The notes below the pieces were generated by a model, which saw only the letters and a list, made by a program, of their open reading frames with translations, made no database searches and was not told the DNA's origin. DNA of 64,000 nucleotides, taken from positions 1-64,000 of the forward strand of contig PLZS01000072.1 of the NCBI GenBank assembly GCA_003153555.1, read 5' to 3'. The position numbers were made by a program, and so were the translations under genes. This document shows positions 35,449 through 44,204 of this stretch, one piece after another. The stretch's first letter is position 1. Each line of letters starts with the position of its first letter. Source of the stretch: Candidatus Melainabacteria bacterium. Its GTDB lineage: Bacteria; Cyanobacteriota; Vampirovibrionia; Obscuribacterales; Obscuribacteraceae.

Positions 35449-35633
35449 TTTCTGAAATCTTTTACTGCCTTCATGATGTCTTTATTCCCGGATTGAGCAT
35501 CGGGCTGAGGATAGTCTTTCACAGTTATTTTGAGGTATGACGGAGAAGTGGCAACAACAATGAAGAGGCACAGTGTGCTCATGAGTGAGTAGAGATGTGG
35601 CAATTATGAATCGGAAAGTTGGCTTAATGTGAG

Positions 35634-35667
35634 ACGGACGGGTGGCACCAAAGTACCTCCCGTCCGT
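35634..35667 (-). terminator. Strong hairpin after the Pro/Gln-rich protein gene
   Basis: ACGGACGGG (35634-35642) pairs with CCCGTCCGT (35659-35667), and inner bases extend the stem. No U-tract follows, so it may act as a processing or pause site rather than a standard terminator. It lies 22 bases past the stop of the gene at 35690. Confidence 0.5.
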
Positions 35668-35689
35668 TCAGTTAACTAGAGCTAGAACT

Positions 35690-36634
35690 TTATTGTCTGC
35701 GGGTTAACCCTGCGACAATTTCCGGAGCTAATGTATGCATTGAGTGATGCGTTAGCCAGCGCACAGCCATCACAGTCACCTCATTATCGGCTCCTTCAAG
35801 GACGAGCAAGCTAGCAATCACATGACCATTGTGCTCGGATGTTTTGTGCTTTCTCGCCCAGTCCATCGCCGCTTCGATTACCTCTTCATCGTTTGCATTT
35901 TCTTCAAGCCAGGTACGAATGTATTTGCTCGCATCGTGTAAGTGTTTTTCTTGATTATTTTCGTGCATCAGTGTCGCTCTGGCGTGCTGGGATACAGAAG
36001 ATTGTGGAGGGGGAAAAGTTTGGGGCGCAGGTGCGGGCTGTTGATATGGCACCGGCTGCGGTGTCATAGGTTGTTGCGGAGCCAATTGAGGCTGAGGAGC
36101 CGGTTGCGGCGCAGCCATAGCTTGGGCGCTGTAATCAGGTTGAGCGGTGGGCTGAGGCGCTACATACTCCGGTTGGGCAGCTGGTTGTGGAGCGTATTGT
36201 TGAGGCGCAGAATACTCTACTGGGGCGGGAGCCGCCGCCGGTGCCTGCGGAGGTGGTGTGTATTGGGCTGGTGCAGGAGCAGGTTGCTCTTGAACTTGGG
36301 CTTGAGGGGCGCGAAACGGAATGGGAGCTGGTGGAGCTGATGGACGTTGCTGGGCAACTGGTGCTGGTGGAGCTTCTTGCTCGTCTTCCTCTTCATCATC
36401 GAAGAAGTCGTCATCATCTTCATCAATAATAGATACGGAATTTACCAGAGCCATGGCTGGTCCAGATCGAGCAGGCTCTTGCGAACTTTGGGCTTGTGTA
36501 CTTTCGGATGGACTTGCAGCCCGGATCAGGGCTGCCATAGCTGCGTCGAGATCGTCTAGCGATGGCGCCGTTGCCACTCCAGCATTGCCTGGATTCTCGG
36601 TGTCCATGGCGTCATTTTCATTATCAATGCTCAT
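35690..36634 (-). CDS. Acidic/Pro-Gln-rich protein with C-terminal helical domain
   Basis: A 314-residue protein in three parts: an N-terminal region with a helix (LDDLDAAMAALIRAASP), an acidic run (DEDDDDFFDDEEEDEQE near 75-92), a 130-residue Pro/Gln/Ala linker (repeats such as APQPAAQPEYVAPQP), and an 80-residue helical domain (YIRTWLEENANDEEVIEAAM; GHVIASLLVLEGADNEVTVM). The last part reads like a HEAT-type or TPR-type fold. No signal peptide is present. I do not recognise it. It may be a cytoplasmic adapter. Confidence 0.7.
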   Translation of the reverse strand: MSIDNENDAMDTENPGNAGVATAPSLDDLDAAMAALIRAASPSESTQAQSSQEPARSGPAMALVNSVSIIDEDDDDFFDDEEEDEQEAPPAPVAQQRPSAPPAPIPFRAPQAQVQEQPAPAPAQYTPPPQAPAAAPAPVEYSAPQQYAPQPAAQPEYVAPQPTAQPDYSAQAMAAPQPAPQPQLAPQQPMTPQPVPYQQPAPAPQTFPPPQSSVSQHARATLMHENNQEKHLHDASKYIRTWLEENANDEEVIEAAMDWARKHKTSEHNGHVIASLLVLEGADNEVTVMAVRWLTHHSMHTLAPEIVAGLTRRQ

Positions 36635-36955
36635 TTCGACTCGTTCTCCTATCCTTGTTACTAAGCAAATTGACCAAGGCGGCGGCGACAGGTCGCCCCT
36701 GCCTACTTAATGTTCTCCATTTGAGCCCGGTCTGGATTCTATATACCCGGCCCATAACAGATTGCGACCTAAAGCCAAAAATTCGCAGCTGGCAAACCTG
36801 ATTTCCCCGTATTTAGGGACTTTAGGTGCCGTTCACATCACTTACAATTTACAAAAGCGCATTTTATCAAAGATGACAAGTGGTGCCTGGGAGAGATGTT
36901 CGCCTGGCGGATGTGTTTGGTACAGATGTTATGCTTGGAATTTAAGGGAATAGCA
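36635..36955. other. Intergenic region between divergent genes
   Basis: No convincing gene. It must carry the promoters of the Pro/Gln-rich protein and of the retropepsin-like gene. The stretch GGTGCCGTTCAC at 36829 is the only notable word. The frame from 36896 into the downstream gene is open but the GTG start at 36956 has the better ribosome site. Confidence 0.35.
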
Positions 36956-38251
36956 GTGGCTGAAATTCTTACGCGAAGGCTGGCAGATTTATCCGAGGAT
37001 AGTCTATCCGAGGAGGGCCTATGCAGCAAGCTGCTCGACTTAAGTTTTGCGTCGCTATGTGCAGTCGCAATTACGTTTTCAGCTGTTGGTGCGGCGTTTT
37101 CTGCTACTAAAATTCAAGAAGCCTATTTGCATTACCAGGCACATAGATTTAAGGAAGCGACTGTTGCTTTCGACCAATATATTTTGACAAACCCGCATGA
37201 CGCAAACGCGATCTATTACGATGCCCTGTGCCATCAACAGCTCGGTAATATGCTTCGCGCTAAGAGCTTATATCGCCAGGTTGTGCAAGCGAGTCCGGGT
37301 AGTCAGGTCGCGTCTTATGCAGAATCAATTCTGGTCAAACTCGATCCTTCATATAGACCATCTTCATCCGGCGTCGCTGCTCCGCCTAGCCAGAGCACGC
37401 ACAGCAATTTTGCTGCATCGAGCGCACCATCTGAATCTAGCGCGATACAAGGTCCCGATCAAGCCGATGTCTATTACAGACCGAACGGTAAACAGATGAT
37501 GCTGACCGTTGAAATTAACGGACATCCGGTTGAAATGATGCTTGATACGGGCGCTCCGGTAATCTGTATTGGAAGAGAGCAACTTAGGTCAATAGGCATC
37601 ACCCCACCTGCGGGTGCGCCAACAGGCCAAGCAGGTGGCTCTTCCAATTCCAGTAGAGTCGGCACGTGGGGTATGCGAACCTCCTTAAAAGTAGGTCCAT
37701 TTACCGATCCAAACTGCATGTTACAGGTTCTGCAAGCAGACGATAATAACGCTTTGCTTGGACAAGCGTTCATCAAACACTTTGAATATCAGGTGGATCA
37801 ATCTGCACATCGTATAAGGTTCAATAAGAAGGGTAGCGGCGGATCGCAAGGCCAAGGTATTAGCATGCCATTCACTTTCAGAGAACAAGGTAATCGCATT
37901 ATCGTTGAAGGTGAAATTAACGGTCGCAGAAGTAATTTTATGATGGATACCGGTAATTCTGGAACCGGTATCTCTTTTCATAGTCCTGAGCAAGCCGCCA
38001 AATATGGTGCCCCAGTTCCGGAGGGTGCGAGTATACGTTCATTTTCGGGAATCTCCGGATCTGGCTCCGCTTACGTGTACAACATCAATCATTTGCGCAT
38101 AGGTCCGATCGATTGTAATGACGTAACGGTTGCAGCTCATATGATTAATGGTTTTGGTAATGAGGAGCCTCTGCTCGGGCATGAAATTTTCGAGGGATGG
38201 CAATACACTGTCGACTACGATAAGAAAGTCATTCATCTATTACGTCGATAA
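36956..38251 (+). CDS. Exported protease with TPR and two retropepsin-like domains
   Basis: The GTG at 36956 has AAGGGAA six bases upstream and gives 431 residues. An ATG at 36896 is in frame. A hydrophobic signal or anchor (FASLCAVAITFSAVGAAFS) is followed by TPR-like helices (EAYLHYQAHRFKEATVAFDQ). Two clan AA aspartic protease units follow: MLDTGAPVICI near 199 with LLGQAFIKHF, and FMMDTGNSGTGISF near 330 with LLGHEIFEGWQY. Each unit has its own DTG and the hydrophobic-hydrophobic-Gly strand, so one chain could fold as a complete pepsin-like pair, while retropepsins normally dimerise. Substrates are unknown. Confidence 0.82.
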   Translation: MAEILTRRLADLSEDSLSEEGLCSKLLDLSFASLCAVAITFSAVGAAFSATKIQEAYLHYQAHRFKEATVAFDQYILTNPHDANAIYYDALCHQQLGNMLRAKSLYRQVVQASPGSQVASYAESILVKLDPSYRPSSSGVAAPPSQSTHSNFAASSAPSESSAIQGPDQADVYYRPNGKQMMLTVEINGHPVEMMLDTGAPVICIGREQLRSIGITPPAGAPTGQAGGSSNSSRVGTWGMRTSLKVGPFTDPNCMLQVLQADDNNALLGQAFIKHFEYQVDQSAHRIRFNKKGSGGSQGQGISMPFTFREQGNRIIVEGEINGRRSNFMMDTGNSGTGISFHSPEQAAKYGAPVPEGASIRSFSGISGSGSAYVYNINHLRIGPIDCNDVTVAAHMINGFGNEEPLLGHEIFEGWQYTVDYDKKVIHLLRR

Positions 38252-38354
38252 CGTCCACCTTTTGGCCACTATTGAAAGTTACATTAGCTCTGTTAGTTGA
38301 CAGTCCAGAGCCTTTTGCCCAAAGCCCTCTGACCACGGTCCATCTCCAACAATC

Positions 38355-38696
38355 GTGCACCCAGCTTTCAATAAGCTTTTGGATGGCACCAAAGGAGATA
38401 CCAAAATAGCAAGTGAGTTAGTGAGAGATGCGATTAAATCCGCGGAGCAGATCAATACAAAAGGTCTTTGCTTGAAGGGAGTCGCCGATGCCCTTGATAT
38501 GGCTGGCCTCGGTAATATACACTCTCCCTCTGCGTATATGGCTGGTGACAAACTTGCGAAGAATCCCCACTTTCAAGAAGGACTCATCGTTCAGATGAAC
38601 CAAGGCACCAAAGTGGTTGGATTGAATTTAACGGAAAACGTTATCAGTGAGAGTCGACTGTTTTTAAGTCAGACTTTTCCAGATTCGCATCGGTAG
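38355..38696 (+). pseudogene. Fragment resembling the N-terminal part of a cell-wall-hydrolase-like protein
   Basis: A 113-residue frame with GLCLKGVADALDMAGLGNIH, then SAYMAGDKLAKNPHFQEG, a pattern seen before CHAP/NlpC-like catalytic parts in exported proteins. The catalytic part is not present. The end runs into the coding region of the convergent hydrolase. No signal peptide or good ribosome site is visible. Family naming is tentative. Confidence 0.4.
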
Positions 38697-40110
38697 ATTT
38701 CGAATAACTAGATATCGGATCGCTTGTTTTCAACTCAGTGGATTTCGGATCGCTAGTCTTCAATTCGGTTATTTTTGAATCACTAGATATTGATTTGCTG
38801 GTTTTCGACTTCAGTGTCTTCGAGTTGCTTGTCTCCGACTCGCTTATCTTTATGACGTGCAAAACATCACCCATAAGAGAACTCTCATTGGTAGATTTCA
38901 GTTTAGTCAATTTCGTGAAGAAGTTGCTCAACCCACTTCTCAATCCTGATTGTTGTGAAATTAGCTGCAGCCCTGGACTAGGGCTATTCGTGAAAGACAT
39001 ATCGCAGACTAATTTCGCAGGCACATTATGGCCGATGAAACCTTTATCTATATTTGTAAAATCGATAGTTTGCATTCGGTTTTTATTTGCTGCTAACTTT
39101 TCGGTTAACTCATCGTGTTCGGCCTTTGTCATGGCCGCATCTGTATTAGCATTCTGTGCCGTCAGTGTTTTAGTTATCCATCCGCCAAGTGCATCTGCTT
39201 GCTCTCCAAGCCGGGTGTAGCCGCCATGAACCAATTGGGAAAATGCTAAAGCTTTATCTCGGCGAGACATGTAGACACGAAGTTCCGCCGTACCGTTGGC
39301 ACTTAAATATCGTCGAATGTAGTGTTGAACTAAGCCATCATCAATATCTGGGCAAATCAGCGCCGCCTCGACTAAATAAGGTTTTTCACGCAAAAGTGGA
39401 GTGGCCCTGACGGCAAGCCTCGTTCCCATACTGTGAGCGTACAGCCGAACTTTTATGGTTGGGTCTGTCGTACAAATTTTTTCCAGGTGTGTGATTACAT
39501 CGTTGAAATGATCCTGACTCCATTCGACGTTGGTTTCGTCAGTGTCGTATGAACGCAATTTGCCCACTGATGGCCACGAATATAAGATCAACGGCCTTTC
39601 GGCATTGTAGGCAAGCTTGGCGGCTGTGAACAAGCCTGCGTGGAAACTATTGTTGTAGCCATGGGCAAAAAGCAAAATATTTCTGTCAGGGCACAGAAGC
39701 GCTTTTGTTTGCACTTTGTCGTAAAAATCCTTCTGGATTTTGTCAAAATTGTCGTCGGTTAGCGGTATGGCTTCAAAAGCACCCAATTTGTCTTTTGCCT
39801 CGGCTTTCGCCCATCCCAGATCTTGCAGATGACTGCTTACTGTTTTGTGGTCAACGTTTTCAACTACATAATATGCCGATCCCATAAAAGGGTCATGTTT
39901 GCAGTCGCCTATGTACTTACGATGTGGACCAAAGTCGATGTTTCCCAATTTACTTGGTTGAAGATTTCTGTCGGTTATGAAAAAGACTGGAATCCTAATA
40001 AGTGGATCCGCGGATGTGTTTTCGGCCGCGCTTGCACTGGATTGGAAATACAGCAGCAGAGTGACTACTATGGCAAGATGGAAATTCCACCAGACATTCA
40101 GACGTTTCAT
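38644..40110 (-). CDS. Exported alpha/beta hydrolase of DUF900 type
   Basis: A 488-residue exported protein with a signal peptide (LAIVVTLLLYFQSSASA). The DUF900 pattern is complete: FFITDRNLQPSK at the start, LLFAHGYNNSFHAGLFTAAK, ILYSWPSVGKLRSYDTDETN and the nucleophile VRLYAHSMGTRLAVRA. The likely Asp and His follow near CPDIDD and GFIGHNV. The last 65 residues are a Ser/Thr/Lys/Asp low-complexity tail with a repeated unit (TELKTSDPKSTELKTSDP). Substrate unknown. It is probably a periplasmic or cell-surface esterase. Confidence 0.85.
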   Translation of the reverse strand: MKRLNVWWNFHLAIVVTLLLYFQSSASAAENTSADPLIRIPVFFITDRNLQPSKLGNIDFGPHRKYIGDCKHDPFMGSAYYVVENVDHKTVSSHLQDLGWAKAEAKDKLGAFEAIPLTDDNFDKIQKDFYDKVQTKALLCPDRNILLFAHGYNNSFHAGLFTAAKLAYNAERPLILYSWPSVGKLRSYDTDETNVEWSQDHFNDVITHLEKICTTDPTIKVRLYAHSMGTRLAVRATPLLREKPYLVEAALICPDIDDGLVQHYIRRYLSANGTAELRVYMSRRDKALAFSQLVHGGYTRLGEQADALGGWITKTLTAQNANTDAAMTKAEHDELTEKLAANKNRMQTIDFTNIDKGFIGHNVPAKLVCDMSFTNSPSPGLQLISQQSGLRSGLSNFFTKLTKLKSTNESSLMGDVLHVIKISESETSNSKTLKSKTSKSISSDSKITELKTSDPKSTELKTSDPISSYSKSTDANLEKSDLKTVDSH

Positions 40111-40449
40111 ATTTCCAATTCTCGTGCGGTGTTGTTAGGAGTTGAATGGTACTAGATTTCTAGATTATCGGTATGACCACGGTCGGTTCTTCAATCTTGG
40201 CTTGATTAGTTATTGCGAAACTGTAATCAGAATTTTGCCTAAGGTCAGTCTTCTAACAAATCTGAGGATGCGCTAAAAACACGATCTGAAAATTTTGCCC
40301 CCACCGGCGCTATGTGCCCAGAGAGAGTTTTTAGACAGGGTAGCTAAGATCAACTACCTTTGTGTCTGCTATCTTAGTCGCTGAGCTTTAAGTCCACTCT
40401 TCTTGACATGGTATTAAGGCCTTGCAGATCATCGTTAGGGAGAAACGGC

Positions 40450-42057
40450 GTGAATCATTACGCAAAGAAATTTTGTTCTGTTGTTTTAGCAGTAGGAGCG
40501 ATGCTTCTACCTACAGCAGGCATGTGTGCGAGCACTAAACAGCCTAACATCATCTTTATCATGGGTGATGACATCGGTTGGTCCAACATCGGTGCCTACA
40601 ATCAGGGCATTATGTCTGGGCGCACACCCAACCTTGACAGGTTGGCATCAGAGGGAATGCGGTTTACCGATTACTACGCTGAGGCAAGCTGCACCGCGGG
40701 GCGAGCCAACTTCATCACAGGTGAGCTTCCGATCCGCACTGGCATGACAACAGTCGGACAGGCAGGCTCTTCTATCGGAATTCCTGACCAAGCGATTACG
40801 ATCGCTACCGCACTCAAAGGACAGGGCTATGCCACCGGACAGTTCGGTAAAAATCATTTGGGTGACTTGAATAAATTCCTTCCAACAGTTCACGGTTTCG
40901 ACGAATTTTTCGGTTACCTCTATCACCTTGATGCGATGGAAGATACGGCACATCATAATTACCCACAGTCGCTAAAGAACACTGTTGGACCGCGCAATAT
41001 GGTTCACAGCTGGGCTACTGACACCGATGACCAGACTGTGCAGCCGCGCTGGGGCAAAATTGGCAAACAGAAAGTTGAAGACGCCGGTGAGCTTTATCCA
41101 AAACGCATGGAAACAGTCGATGATGAAATTCTTGCTGACAGCCTGCAATTTATGGATAAAGCAAAGAAAGATGGCAAACCATTTTTCGTGTGGTTGAATC
41201 CGACTCGCATGCACGTTGTCACTCATCTTTCCGACAAATACGAATCAATGCGTACTGCTGAAAATGGATGGAGCATCCAAGAAGCTGGCATGGCTCAACT
41301 CGATGATATCGTCGGGTCCGTCATGAAGTATGTAAAAGACAATGGACTTGATGACAACACCATAATTGCTTTCACTACCGATAATGGTGCTGAGAATTTC
41401 ACCTGGCCAGACGGCGGACAAACCCCGTTTGCCGGTGGCAAGGGAACTGCCCTTGAAGGTGGTTTTCGTGTACCGTCCATCATTCGTTGGCCAGGGCATG
41501 TGCCTGCTGGCAAGGTAGAAAACAGCATCATCTCCGGTCTCGACTGGTTCCCTACTCTGGTGTCTGTAGCAGGTGACTCCAATATCGCGAGTGAACTTCT
41601 AACTGGTAAACAAATAAATGGTCAAAACTATAAAGTGCATTTGGATGGTTACGATCAAACGGATTTGATCACCGGCAAAGGTCCTTCCAAACGCCATGAG
41701 ATCTTCTACTTTACTGAGGGCACGCTCAGTGCCGTGCGGATCAACGACTACAAATATCGCTTTACTGATCAACCAAATGGTTGGCTTGGAGCAACTGAGA
41801 AAGTTGATTGGCCAATTTTGACCAATCTCCGTTTGGACCCTTACGAACGAACGGGAATATCCAACGGCAAGACTGGTTCACTGGGCTACTACAACTGGTT
41901 TGCTTATGAGTTCTGGCGCTTTCAGTTCGCCCAACAAGCAGTGGCTAAGACTGCGGAAACCTTCATCGAATTCCCACCAATGCAGAAGGGTGCAAGTTTC
42001 AACATGGAGTCTGTGAAACAAGCGATCATGGAAAAAATGAACGCTCAGGGCAAGTAA
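40450..42057 (+). CDS. Exported type I sulfatase (arylsulfatase family)
   Basis: The GTG at 40450 is preferred because AGGGAG lies seven bases upstream and the product starts with a clean signal peptide (FCSVVLAVGAMLLPTAGMCA). The longer frame from 40408 is less likely. The mature protein has IIFIMGDDIGWSNIGAY (metal Asp pair), the formylglycine motif CTAGRANFITG with the Cys that is oxidised to formylglycine near residue 80, FGKNHLGD, and IIAFTTDNGAEN. It should hydrolyse sulfate esters in the periplasm. The modifying enzyme is encoded nine bases downstream. Confidence 0.93.
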   Translation: MNHYAKKFCSVVLAVGAMLLPTAGMCASTKQPNIIFIMGDDIGWSNIGAYNQGIMSGRTPNLDRLASEGMRFTDYYAEASCTAGRANFITGELPIRTGMTTVGQAGSSIGIPDQAITIATALKGQGYATGQFGKNHLGDLNKFLPTVHGFDEFFGYLYHLDAMEDTAHHNYPQSLKNTVGPRNMVHSWATDTDDQTVQPRWGKIGKQKVEDAGELYPKRMETVDDEILADSLQFMDKAKKDGKPFFVWLNPTRMHVVTHLSDKYESMRTAENGWSIQEAGMAQLDDIVGSVMKYVKDNGLDDNTIIAFTTDNGAENFTWPDGGQTPFAGGKGTALEGGFRVPSIIRWPGHVPAGKVENSIISGLDWFPTLVSVAGDSNIASELLTGKQINGQNYKVHLDGYDQTDLITGKGPSKRHEIFYFTEGTLSAVRINDYKYRFTDQPNGWLGATEKVDWPILTNLRLDPYERTGISNGKTGSLGYYNWFAYEFWRFQFAQQAVAKTAETFIEFPPMQKGASFNMESVKQAIMEKMNAQGK

Positions 42058-42065
42058 AGGCCCTG

Positions 42066-43163
42066 ATGAAAAGTCGCGAATGCAATCGAGTCTTCGCTCT
42101 GTTTGTCGCGTTTGTTTTAAGCTCAGGTGTGGTATCACTGGCAGTGGCTGCCAGTGTCTCATCCTTCTTCGCTCCGACGAAGCCAAACAAGGCGGCTCCA
42201 CCTGGTCATTCACCCCCAGGCATGGTCTGGATTCCAGGCGGTGAATTTTCCATGGGCAGCGAAGACCCAACCACCGACGCGGTCTGCGGAGGTCACGAGC
42301 CCATGCGCGACTCGCGGCCAATTCACCGCGTTTATGTGGATGGCTTTTGGATGGACAAAACAGAAGTAACAAATGAGCAATTTGAAAAATTCATAAAGGC
42401 GACTGGGTATCGAACCATTGCAGAGATCGCACCAACGCAAGAGGAATTTCCCACCGCTCCTAAAGAAAATCTCGTCGCTGGTTCAACGGTATTCACTCCG
42501 ACACCAAAAGCGGTGCCGCTGCAAAATATGTTTCAGTGGTGGCGCTACCAACACGGAGCAGATTGGCGGCACCCAGAGGGTCCAAATAGCAATTTGAAAG
42601 GGCGGGAGAACTATCCTGTTGTTCAGGTCGCCTTTCCAGATGCCGAGGCATATGCTCAGTGGGCTGGAAAGCGGCTACCGACGGAAGCCGAATGGGAATT
42701 TGCGGCACGCGGCGGGCGTACTGGAGCTGCCTATGCTTGGGGCAACGAACTTAAGCCAGGCGGCAAATGGATGGCCAACATTTACGAAGGTAAATTTCCG
42801 GTCAAAGATACGGGCGATGATCGCTTTGTCGGCATCGCACCCGTTGCTCAGTTTCCACCTAACAAATACGGTTTATATGACGTCGCTGGCAACGTCTGGG
42901 AGTGGTGCAGTGACTGGTATCGAGCCGATTACTACGCACAAATTGCGAAGCAAGGTAAAGGAGTGGTGCGTAATCCGCAAGGACCGGATACTCCTTGGGA
43001 TCCCGCCGAGCCTAATGAAAAGAAAAGGGTGCACAGAGGCGGTTCTTTTCTGTGCACAGACCAGTACTGTACCCGCTACATGGTAGGTACGCGTGGGAAA
43101 GGTGAGGCGACTACCGCTGCTAATCACCTGGGCTTTCGGTGCGTCCAATCGCCTCGACACTGA
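42066..43163 (+). CDS. Formylglycine-generating enzyme (FGE/SUMF1 type), exported
   Basis: A 365-residue protein with signal peptide (LFVAFVLSSGVVSLAVAA). The FGE-sulfatase fold is shown by MVWIPGGEFSMGSEDP, FWMDKTEVTNEQFEKF, LPTEAEWEFAARGG, YDVAGNVWEWCSDWY and the end GGSFLCTDQYCTRYMVGTRG with NHLGFRCV. Both Cys residues of the copper site (C-x4-C) are present, so it should be an active oxygen-dependent enzyme rather than a mere FGE-like domain. It starts eight bases after the sulfatase stop, so the two form an activation pair. Confidence 0.92.
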   Translation: MKSRECNRVFALFVAFVLSSGVVSLAVAASVSSFFAPTKPNKAAPPGHSPPGMVWIPGGEFSMGSEDPTTDAVCGGHEPMRDSRPIHRVYVDGFWMDKTEVTNEQFEKFIKATGYRTIAEIAPTQEEFPTAPKENLVAGSTVFTPTPKAVPLQNMFQWWRYQHGADWRHPEGPNSNLKGRENYPVVQVAFPDAEAYAQWAGKRLPTEAEWEFAARGGRTGAAYAWGNELKPGGKWMANIYEGKFPVKDTGDDRFVGIAPVAQFPPNKYGLYDVAGNVWEWCSDWYRADYYAQIAKQGKGVVRNPQGPDTPWDPAEPNEKKRVHRGGSFLCTDQYCTRYMVGTRGKGEATTAANHLGFRCVQSPRH

Positions 43164-43282
43164 GTTAATCTGACAATCGAAATCCTGAAACCAGAGTTCT
43201 GGCGTTGTTTTGGAGGTTTATTACTAACATCTGACTCGACAATGTATTAAAATGGCCCTCGTCGTTGATTATGGAGTTGCAA

Positions 43283-43645
43283 ATGTTTAAAAAATTGTGT
43301 TTAACCGTGCTCGCATTGACTGCGTTGATGCCCTTTACCCCAAGCTATAGCCAGACCGAAATTCAAAATAAACAGCCTGTCAAAGGGTCCATGGACAAGG
43401 ACGCTACCCGAATTCAAGCCAAATTAAAGGAAGACTTTAAGAAAGGTCTTATTGATGCAGATCAGTTGTCACAGATGCAAAGAGATTTCGATGGCATTAT
43501 GACAAGAGAAGATGATCTTAGAAACAGAGGCAACGGTATGAACGCTTCTGGAAAGAAAGACATCCTCAAGCAGTTGACTGCTTTCGAAGCCAGATTGGAT
43601 AAACAGGCTGGTTTGAATAAGCCAGCTAAGAAGGCAGCAAAATAG
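43283..43645 (+). CDS. Small exported helical protein
   Basis: A 120-residue protein from the ATG at 43283, preceded by GGAGTTGC. A signal peptide (KLCLTVLALTALMPFTPSYS) is followed by a charged helical body (ARIQAKLKEDFKKGLIDADQ; LKQLTAFEARLDKQAGL) and a Lys/Ala tail. No family is recognised. It is separated from the FGE gene by about 120 bases and is probably transcribed alone. Confidence 0.7.
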   Translation: MFKKLCLTVLALTALMPFTPSYSQTEIQNKQPVKGSMDKDATRIQAKLKEDFKKGLIDADQLSQMQRDFDGIMTREDDLRNRGNGMNASGKKDILKQLTAFEARLDKQAGLNKPAKKAAK

Positions 43646-43766
43646 AAGTCGCTTGAAAAAAGAATGCTCGGATCTTCTATCTGACAGACATAAGGTAGTG
43701 AAGCGCGGATATTTTATCTTCTTGTTTTCGCATCCTAGTTCATTGCATGACTATCAAAAGCTACGA

Positions 43767-43794
43767 CGCTGTCCGAGAGGGCGGCGTTTTTCTT
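43767..43794 (+). terminator. Rho-independent terminator
   Basis: CGCTGTCC (43767-43774) pairs with GGGCGGCG (43779-43786) through two G-U pairs over a GAGA loop, followed by TTTTTCTTT. It probably ends transcription of the small exported protein gene 120 bases upstream. Confidence 0.65.
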
Positions 43795-44006
43795 TGCAAT
43801 GGTGGAGTCAGGTTGCGCACCATATATGGTGCCTTAGTCGAACACTTTAGGTCCCAGGAATTGGCTTAATCGCTTACCGCTCATGGTGCGGCCATTCCTG
43901 AACGAATTTCGCTGGCAGCATATGCTTTGAATGTTCGACTACAAATGAATGATTCGGATCCTGAAAAAGCGCGTCAGTTGATCGCGAACGCGGTTCATCC
44001 GAAGTA
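43795..44006. other. Non-coding region before the alpha-2-macroglobulin remnant
   Basis: No intact gene. A frame in 43890-44060 reads coherent residues (DSDPEKARQLIANAVHPKYG) without a start. It may be another part of the decayed gene that ends at 44204. Confidence 0.4.
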
Positions 44007-44204
44007 TGGTTCGATCATCAGAACTTCAGGAATGATCAAGCGGAGGCTTTCAGCGCTCTTCTAAATAGTGGACAATGCGAATACTCCTATTTCGCGCATG
44101 CCACCACTCCTGGTACCTTCATCGTGCCACCATGTAAAGTTGAGGAAATGTATTCTCCTGAAACATTCGGCCGAACAGCAACAGAAGTCATAGAGATTAA
44201 CTAG
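44007..44204 (+). pseudogene. C-terminal fragment of a bacterial alpha-2-macroglobulin
   Basis: The frame reads WFDHQNFRNDQAEAFSALL, then EYSYFAHATTPGTFIVPP and EEMYSPETFGRTATEV before the stop. This is the receptor-binding-domain end of bacterial alpha-2-macroglobulins (A/T-R-A-T-T-P-G-T/F-x-x-P-P-x-x-x-E-x-M-Y). Another 60 codons upstream (AAIPERISLAAYALNVRLQM) are open in a different frame and may belong to the same lost gene. The main body of more than 1400 residues is missing. The last eight bases overlap the response regulator on the opposite strand. Confidence 0.7.

Noticed and set aside
35406..35603. A 65-codon minus-strand frame with a hydrophobic start
   Set aside because: It overlaps the start of the kinase gene at 35448 and has no ribosome site or conserved feature. 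It may only reflect the leader of that gene.
36040..36350. Repeated GGTTG-rich stretch resembling a tandem repeat or G-quadruplex region
   Set aside because: It is the coding sequence of the Pro/Gln/Ala linker of the protein at 35690-36634.
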